This document shows, piece by piece, positions 23,000 to 27,492 of a stretch of 27,492 nt of DNA (position 1 is its first letter; the number at the start of each line of letters is the position of its first letter). Where the stretch lies: assembly GCA_947165405.1 (NCBI GenBank), contig CAMVAG010000003.1, positions 1-27,492 on the forward strand. The letters run 5' to 3'. A program made the position numbers and the translations under genes. The notes under the pieces were generated by a model that ran no database searches, had not been told where the DNA came from, and saw only the letters and a list, made by a program, of their open reading frames with translations. Source of the DNA: an uncultured Selenomonadales bacterium. GTDB lineage: Bacteria; Bacillota; Negativicutes; Selenomonadales; Selenomonadaceae.

Positions 23000-24217
23000 T
23001 CACCACGTCAAAAAAGTATAGAGACTGAAGATTGTTAGGATTAAAATTTCGCCGAGCAAAACGGGCTTGAGCGTGCCGAATAAATCCGCTTTGAAATAAT
23101 CAATCGTGACGATTAAGCAGACGTGAGTGGGAGTGAGCATTTGACCCGCGACGCCGAATGCCATTGCCACGCCCGCCAAATTTAAATCGCCCGTGCCCAT
23201 CGCCGCGACTATCGGCATGACAATTGCGACGTGACCTTGACTCATGCCCGTCAAGATTCCGATTATTAAAGACACGCAGGCGATTATCACGGGGATTGGC
23301 AACGGCGACGCTTGGAACGCCGCGACGATTTCGCCGAGCACTTCCGTCACGGAGAGGATTTGGATAAAGTACAAAATGCAGCAGATGTTGAGCGTCATTT
23401 TTAAATCGAACGCGCCGAAAAAAATTTCTTTCACGCCGACGCGACGACCGACCGCCGCCAATACGAAGACCCAAGCCGCCACGACCAAGCCCGTTGAAAT
23501 TGAGGCGTTGAGCCCGCCGAAGACGACGACCATAAAAACCGAGGCGACCGGCATTAAAGCCAAAATCAAGCCGTTGCGTTCGTGACGAATTTCAGAAGCC
23601 GACTCCGAAATTTTTTTCGCGGCGGGAATTTTTATCGGGCGAATCAAAATCAACCAGCCGACCGTGAAAGCCAAAATCGTCACCCAACAAAGATGGCTTA
23701 TAAATTCGCCGAACGTCACGCCCGCGATTGAACACGCCATAATCATGCCGGGAATTATCGGGCTTGAAAACTCAAACAGGTGACGGAACCAAAAATTTAT
23801 CGCGGATTTTTTTTCGGGCGAAAGATTTATTTGCGTGCTAAGCTCCTCGACAATCGGCGCGGAAAATCTTGCACCGCCTACGCTCGGCAACAAGCCCAAG
23901 AACGCGGGCATTGCCGCCAATAAAATTTTCACGTCGGAACACATTCGCCGCAAAGCCTTGACCATGTCTTGAAGCGCGCCGCTTAATCGCAACTCAATTT
24001 CCAAGCACATGACGAAATACAGCGCGAAGATTATGTCGTAAGTTCGCGAAAGGGTGAACGTTTCGTAAAAAGCTTGCAACAAAGAAAGTGGGCTTGCCGA
24101 CCGCAAAGCCCAGATAAAAAGTCCGCTTGCCAACATGCAGACTCCGATTTGAATTTTGAATCGCAACAACACGATGATTATCGCCAGCGCGATTGTCAAA
24201 AGCAAAAATATATTCAA
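23000..24217 (-). CDS. DUF401 family integral membrane protein
   Basis: A 405-residue polytopic membrane protein of the DUF401 family, which looks like a transporter of the ion-transporter-like or citrate-type fold; its substrate is not known to me. About 10-11 hydrophobic segments are seen. Distinctive stretches are ALYFVMCLEIELRLSGALQ, AFLGLLPSVGGARFSAPIVE, NFWFRHLFEFSSPIIPGMIM and the C-terminal GMSQGHVAIVMPIVAAMGTG and GQMLTPTHVCLIVTIDYFK. The start is TTG at 24217 with AAGGA about 10 nt upstream; that site overlaps the flagellin stop. It thus lies 12 nt after flagellin and before plsC, with no terminator on either side. Confidence 0.85.
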   Translation of the reverse strand: MNIFLLLTIALAIIIVLLRFKIQIGVCMLASGLFIWALRSASPLSLLQAFYETFTLSRTYDIIFALYFVMCLEIELRLSGALQDMVKALRRMCSDVKILLAAMPAFLGLLPSVGGARFSAPIVEELSTQINLSPEKKSAINFWFRHLFEFSSPIIPGMIMACSIAGVTFGEFISHLCWVTILAFTVGWLILIRPIKIPAAKKISESASEIRHERNGLILALMPVASVFMVVVFGGLNASISTGLVVAAWVFVLAAVGRRVGVKEIFFGAFDLKMTLNICCILYFIQILSVTEVLGEIVAAFQASPLPIPVIIACVSLIIGILTGMSQGHVAIVMPIVAAMGTGDLNLAGVAMAFGVAGQMLTPTHVCLIVTIDYFKADLFGTLKPVLLGEILILTIFSLYTFLTW

Positions 24218-24229
24218 GATAAAACTTCC

Positions 24230-25579
24230 TTATTCAGATTCATTGCCGCCGCTGTTGAGCAGTGTCAAAACGTTCGTCGGATTTTGATTCGCCTGCGCGA
24301 GCATTGCCTGCGAGGATTGTGTCAAGACGCTGTACTTGACGTAGCCCGCAATTTCAACCGCCATGTCAGCATCGCGAATCACCGATTCCGAAGCTTGGTC
24401 GTTCGTGAATGAAGTCGTTAAATTTGTTGAGGTGTGTTCGAGTCTGGAAAGGGCTGCGCCAAGCATCGTCTGTTGGTCGAGAACTTTTTCAATGACGTTG
24501 TCGAGGACGTTAATCGCGGCGTTGGCTGCTGCCTTTGTCGAAATGCTGATTACGTTGTTATCCTTGCCCTTCAAGCCCAAAGCATAGGCGCGCATGTCGC
24601 TTAGTGCAAACTTTGTCGCGAAGTTTGAATCGGCACCGGTGTGCAACGATAAAGCTTGGTCGCCGGTCTTGGTTTCGGCGCGCTGATATTGTTTGAATTG
24701 GTCGAGAGCCGCGTTGGCAGATTTTTTGACGTTGCCCTCGGCGTCCGTGATACTTATCGCCAAACCGACAATCTGGTCTTGAATCGCCGCTTCGCCCGCA
24801 ACCTTCGACGAAATGACAATGCCTTGAGACTTATCGGGCGTGTAAACATCTCTGCCGAATTTATCGGTTATCCCCATGATTTGCCCGGCGGTTGTGGTTT
24901 GCAAATCGGCGGCGTTAGCTTTAGCCGCGTCAGTCATCTCCGAAAAGAGTTCTTCCAAATTTTTTGAGCCGACTTGCCCGCTTGACGTGGAGAGGTTGCC
25001 GTTCATGACCCAAGAGAGTTGAAAGTAATCTGTCGATTGAATTCCGAGCGAATCGCCCGCACGATTTTTGAGAGCCGTCAAAACTGTTGTCAACGTGGTG
25101 TCTTCGGATAAGCTGCGATTGAGGAAAATTGTTTTGGCGGGGACAAAAGCACTGTTGCGCGTGCCGTCAATCAAATACTTATTGTTGAAGGTTATCAAGG
25201 CGTCATCGTCAATCGCGTCGACGAGCTGATCAAATTCTTTTTGAATCATGCGGCGGTCTTCGTCTGTGTTGGAATCGTTTGCGGCGTCGATTGCCTTTTC
25301 CTTGAGCGTGCGCAGCGTGTCGAGGATAGCTGACACGGCACCTTCGGCGGTCTTCATCATGTTGGAGCCGTTTTGCGTGTTCGAGTGAGCCTGTTCGAGG
25401 GCGCGAATTTTTACACGCATCCTTTCCGAAATCGAATAAGCCGAGGCGTCATCTTGCGCGTTGCGGATTTTCATGCCCGTCGCAATTTTTTGCAAATACT
25501 TGTTTGCCATCGTGTGATTCGAGGTCATTTGATTTAATGTCCGCACCGAATCCATGTTTGTGTTTAATATCATTGACAT
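24230..25579 (-). CDS. Flagellin
   Basis: A 449-residue flagellin, the filament subunit. The N-terminal D0/D1 region (residues about 1-140) has the classic ILNTNMDSVRTLNQM, LQKIATGMKIRNAQDDASAY and SISERMRVKIRALEQA helices, and TAEGAVSAILDTLRTLKEKA. The C-terminal D1/D0 region (about 350-449) has ALSRLEHTSTNLTTSF, ESVIRDADMAVEIAGYVKYS and QAMLAQANQNPTNVLTLL. The ending carries an extra NSGGNESE tail after the usual TLL. The middle (about 150-340) is the variable surface domain. The first ATG (25579) has GGAGG 8 nt upstream. No other flagellar gene is nearby, and no terminator separates it from DUF401. Confidence 0.96.
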   Translation of the reverse strand: MSMILNTNMDSVRTLNQMTSNHTMANKYLQKIATGMKIRNAQDDASAYSISERMRVKIRALEQAHSNTQNGSNMMKTAEGAVSAILDTLRTLKEKAIDAANDSNTDEDRRMIQKEFDQLVDAIDDDALITFNNKYLIDGTRNSAFVPAKTIFLNRSLSEDTTLTTVLTALKNRAGDSLGIQSTDYFQLSWVMNGNLSTSSGQVGSKNLEELFSEMTDAAKANAADLQTTTAGQIMGITDKFGRDVYTPDKSQGIVISSKVAGEAAIQDQIVGLAISITDAEGNVKKSANAALDQFKQYQRAETKTGDQALSLHTGADSNFATKFALSDMRAYALGLKGKDNNVISISTKAAANAAINVLDNVIEKVLDQQTMLGAALSRLEHTSTNLTTSFTNDQASESVIRDADMAVEIAGYVKYSVLTQSSQAMLAQANQNPTNVLTLLNSGGNESE

Positions 25580-25635
25580 TTCAAATTCCTCCTTGACAGG
25601 TCGTCCGTGACTCCGGATGCTTCTCTTTAAAAATT

Positions 25636-25663
25636 ATTTTATCAAAAAATTTTTTCACGTCAA
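25636..25663 (-). promoter_or_regulatory. Flagellin promoter, housekeeping-like, with GGA-rich leader
   Basis: On the minus strand TTGACG (25658-25663) and TAAAAT (25636-25641) are 16 nt apart. I do not see a convincing sigma-28 pair (TAAAG...GCCGATAA). The leader of about 50 nt contains several GGA triplets (CCGGAG, ACGGACG and AAGGAGG at the ribosome binding site), the arrangement bound by CsrA in other flagellin leaders; this is inference. Confidence 0.55.
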
Positions 25664-25699
25664 CAAAAAAAGACGCCGAAAATTTTTTTATCGACGCCC
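25664..25699 (-). terminator. Terminator after the carbonic anhydrase gene
   Basis: Minus-strand arms at 25691-25699 and about 25671-25679 pair over nine positions with wobbles, around an A/T-rich loop, and a run of seven T follows (25664-25670). It ends the carbonic anhydrase unit just upstream of the flagellin promoter. Confidence 0.7.
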
Positions 25700-25720
25700 G
25701 GAAATTTTTATTGCCTTTGA

Positions 25721-26290
25721 TTAATCTTCCTTGTCGAGGAGTTCGAGCTTGCCGCTTCTGGGGTGGAACATCAAGCCGTGAATTTTAACATCTTTCGGGA
25801 TAAGCGGATTTTCGCGAAGTTGCTTGACGACTTTCATTACGTTTTCTTCGGGCTTTTGGAAGCTGTCCGTCCACTCAACCAATTCTTTTTCAACCATTTT
25901 AATCGCGTCGGGGGCAATGCCGCGAGAAATCATTCCCTTTGTCAAGCTTTCGGAAGTGGTTTTCGCCATGCCGCATTCGTGGTGACCGATAATCGCGACT
26001 TCCTGCACGCCGAGTTCATAAATGCAAACGAGCAGGCTGCGCACCGTCGTATCAAAGACGCCGTTCAAGCAGTTTCCGACGGTCTTGATAATTTTTGCGT
26101 CGCCGCGTTTGATTCCCAGACACGGCTCCAAAAAATTCACGAGGCGCGTGTCCATGCAAGTGACGATTGCCAAATGTTTCTTCGGCAATTTGCTGTCGTG
26201 ATGATCCTCATGCTCGTAAGCTTTGTACTCTTCGGGCAAGTTCGCGCAGAAGTTTTCATTTGTCTTAAGCATTTCATCGATAACGGACAT
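25721..26290 (-). CDS. Beta-class carbonic anhydrase
   Basis: A 189-residue cytoplasmic zinc enzyme interconverting CO2 and bicarbonate. Zinc ligands are visible as C45 in TCMDTR (with D47 and R49 as the usual catalytic dyad) and H103/C106 in IGHHECGMA. The segment IIKTVGNCLNGVFDTTVRSL matches the family's central helix. Length fits short beta enzymes (180-220). The ATG has GGGAGG 7 nt upstream. A candidate promoter (TTGATT 26345-26350, TAAAAT 26322-26327, 17-nt spacer) overlaps the end of the preceding small gene, so it can be transcribed alone or with it. It may supply bicarbonate for carboxylations in a capnophilic or anaerobic cell (inference). Confidence 0.92.
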   Translation of the reverse strand: MSVIDEMLKTNENFCANLPEEYKAYEHEDHHDSKLPKKHLAIVTCMDTRLVNFLEPCLGIKRGDAKIIKTVGNCLNGVFDTTVRSLLVCIYELGVQEVAIIGHHECGMAKTTSESLTKGMISRGIAPDAIKMVEKELVEWTDSFQKPEENVMKVVKQLRENPLIPKDVKIHGLMFHPRSGKLELLDKED

Positions 26291-26321
26291 TTAATTACCT
26301 CCCAAAAAATTTATCGACTTC

Positions 26322-26350
26322 ATTTTATACTTGCCGCTTTAATTAATCAA
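26322..26350 (-). promoter_or_regulatory. Candidate promoter of the carbonic anhydrase gene
   Basis: TTGATT (26345-26350) and TAAAAT (26322-26327) on the minus strand are 17 nt apart. The -35 lies within the last codons of the 71-residue gene. Confidence 0.5.
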
Positions 26351-26554
26351 GAACAAATCATCCAGCTCGTTGATTTTTTTGTCGAGGTCAAAGTCAACGT
26401 CTTCCTCGTAATATTGATAAAAATCCTCGTCCGTCCTCGTGTTGATGTAAAGATAACGTTCGTCGTCCTCGTCGACCGCCAAGCCGTAGCTGACGATTTC
26501 CTCGACGTTAATGCGCTCGTCGCCAAGCTTTATGAAACGTGGCAATTCTTTCAT
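26339..26554 (-). CDS. Small acidic protein of unknown function
   Basis: A 71-residue soluble protein that I do not recognise. It is strongly acidic in its second half (FYQYYEEDVDFDLDKKINEL, then DDLFLIN) and has a short beta-like N-terminus (LPRFIKLGDERINVEEIVSY). The ATG has AGGAG 8 nt upstream and a near-consensus promoter (TTGACA-17-TAAAAT) lies 25 nt further up, so it is clearly expressed as a gene. No cysteine, signal peptide or membrane segment is seen. It may be cotranscribed with the carbonic anhydrase gene, whose start is 49 nt after its stop. Confidence 0.75.
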   Translation of the reverse strand: MKELPRFIKLGDERINVEEIVSYGLAVDEDDERYLYINTRTDEDFYQYYEEDVDFDLDKKINELDDLFLIN

Positions 26555-26578
26555 GGCAACCGCTCCTTTCTTGGCGAA

Positions 26579-26607
26579 ATTTTATAATCTTTCCGCGCCG
26601 CTGTCAA
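26579..26607 (-). promoter_or_regulatory. Strong promoter of the small acidic protein gene
   Basis: On the minus strand TTGACA (26602-26607) and TAAAAT (26579-26584) are exactly 17 nt apart, the best housekeeping-type promoter in the window. Confidence 0.8.
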
Positions 26608-26777
26608 CGCCTTCAAATTCAGCGAGGCATGAAGTTATATTTTTGCGACGGGCAGGGTTGACGTTAAAGGCAAAATATTCGAAAATAGGGCGCGTGAAAT
26701 ATAAATCATTTCTGCGGAAAAAACTGCAGGCAAGAATCAAAAGGCTTTGTTAATCAAGGCAAAAGGAGTTTTTTTAA
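26608..26777 (+). other. Leader region of the DAHP synthase gene, no clear element
   Basis: The 170 nt before the plus-strand aro gene hold a possible promoter (TTGACG 26658-26663, 17 nt, weak GAAAAT 26681-26686). A short hairpin (GCTTTG and CAAGGC) lies just before the AAAAGGAG ribosome binding site. I see no T-box or aromatic attenuator. Confidence 0.3.
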
Positions 26778-27492
26778 ATGATAGTAGTAATGAAACCCGG
26801 TTCCACTCAAGAAAATTTATCGGCGGTCGTCAAAAAGATTGAGGCGGCGGGACTTCGCACGCATCTTTCAAAAGGCGAGGAAGTGACAATCGTCGGCGTT
26901 ATCGGTGACAAAAAAATCATCGCCAATCTTGAATTGCAGATGATGGCGGGCGTCGATAAGACCGTTCGCATTACCGAAAAATATAAACTTGTCAGCCGCG
27001 ACTTCCACCCCGAAGATACGATAATCGACGCGGGCGGAATAAAAATCGGCGGCAATGAAATCGTCGTTATGGCGGGTCCTTGTGCCGTCGAAAGTCTTGA
27101 CCAACTGCGCGAGGCTGCCCAAGCCGTCAAAGCTTGCGGCGCGAAATTTTTAAGAGGCGGTGCCTTCAAGCCAAGAACTTCGCCCTACGACTTTCAGGGT
27201 CTCGGCGAGGACGGCTTGAAACTTTTGCGCAAGGTTGCCGATGAATTTAATCTGCGCGTCGTCACGGAGATTGTTGACAAAGACGACATTGAAACTTTTT
27301 GCAACTACGCGGACATCCTCCAAGTCGGCGCGAGGAACATGCAGAACTTCCAAATGCTCAAAGCTCTCGGCAAATGCAAGAAACCGATTCTTTTGAAGCG
27401 CGGGCTTTCGGCGACGATTTCGGAATGGCTCAACGCTGCCGAATACATCATGAGCGGCGGCAACGAGCAAGTCATTTTCTGCGAACGCGGAA
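26778..27492 (+). CDS. aroF: 3-deoxy-7-phosphoheptulonate synthase (DAHP synthase), N-terminal part
   Basis: The first 238 codons of a type I-beta DAHP synthase, which condenses phosphoenolpyruvate and erythrose 4-phosphate in the first step of the shikimate pathway. Residues about 1-70 form a ferredoxin-like regulatory domain (MIVVMKPGSTQENLSAVVKK, and EEVTIVGVIGDKK). The barrel then starts, with VMAGPCAVESLDQL, the PEP-binding LRGGAFKPRTSPYDFQGLGE, VVTEIVDKDDIE, LQVGARNMQNFQML and ILLKRGLSATISEW. Full-length enzymes have about 335-340 residues, so roughly 100 are beyond the right edge. The ATG has AAAAGGAG upstream. The ferredoxin-like domain in related enzymes mediates feedback inhibition by Tyr or Phe. 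Confidence 0.95.
   Translation, partial: MIVVMKPGSTQENLSAVVKKIEAAGLRTHLSKGEEVTIVGVIGDKKIIANLELQMMAGVDKTVRITEKYKLVSRDFHPEDTIIDAGGIKIGGNEIVVMAGPCAVESLDQLREAAQAVKACGAKFLRGGAFKPRTSPYDFQGLGEDGLKLLRKVADEFNLRVVTEIVDKDDIETFCNYADILQVGARNMQNFQMLKALGKCKKPILLKRGLSATISEWLNAAEYIMSGGNEQVIFCERG

Noticed and set aside
25679..25700. Sigma-28 promoter for flagellin based on GTCGATAA on the minus strand
   Set aside because: It is part of the carbonic anhydrase terminator and the matching -35 (TAAA) is at the wrong spacing of about 7 nt instead of 11.
25763..26587. Plus-strand frame over the carbonic anhydrase and small acidic protein genes
   Set aside because: Antisense to a gene with intact zinc ligands and to a gene with a strong promoter and ribosome binding site.
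26629..26661. Possible leader peptide before the DAHP synthase gene (MKLYFCDGQG)
   Set aside because: The GAGG is only one base before its ATG, the Tyr/Phe content is low and no attenuator hairpins follow.
26608..26777. T-box or other riboswitch in the aro leader
   Set aside because: The conserved T-box sequence and a terminator are not present.

Overview
The window looks like a chromosomal segment of a motile, diderm Firmicute, most likely a Negativicutes/Selenomonadales member. Strong GGAGG-type ribosome binding sites and frequent TTG starts point to Firmicutes, while an RND tripartite efflux pump, a periplasmic lipoprotein adaptor, a flagellin and a ChW-like domain fit a diderm clostridial relative. 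The assignment is inference; there is no rRNA or other marker gene. No tRNA, rRNA, CRISPR array, prophage or insertion sequence was recognised.

Layout, left to right. 1-5924 (minus): an efflux operon of lipoprotein adaptor, RND pump, a DUF2156-like/STAS fusion protein and a MATE transporter cut by the left edge. 5965-9106 (minus): a secreted DUF4127 protein, cobS and a PduX-type threonine kinase. 9264-10635 (plus): a CheX-like chemotaxis protein, then a frameshifted GT61-type glycosyltransferase with a ChW-like tail. 10717-15189 (minus): a sugar-acid module of dehydrogenase, DUF1537 kinase and GntP permease, with a separately transcribed GntR/FCD regulator upstream; an identical 10-bp operator candidate overlaps both promoters. 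15336-16649 (plus): a receiver-GGDEF diguanylate cyclase that converges on 16727-19915 (minus), an NhaC antiporter followed by a degenerate PAS-GGDEF-EAL protein. 20094-22334 (minus): a lone hypF. 22399-25579 (minus): flagellin, DUF401 membrane protein and plsC, apparently one transcript. 25721-26554 (minus): beta-carbonic anhydrase and a small acidic protein. 26778-end (plus): the start of a DAHP synthase gene.

Sequence-level oddities: the palindromic octamer AAAATTTT is hugely over-represented, including inside genes (13 copies counted by eye in hypF). A heptamer repeat (GGGAATT/G) occurs twice, once in frame inside hypF. Several key genes (RND adaptor, DUF4127, hypF, DUF401) start with TTG behind good ribosome binding sites. 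The best candidates for something undescribed are the DUF2156-STAS fusion inside a drug-efflux operon, the NhaC/degenerate c-di-GMP protein pair, and the flagellin-DUF401-PlsC transcript.
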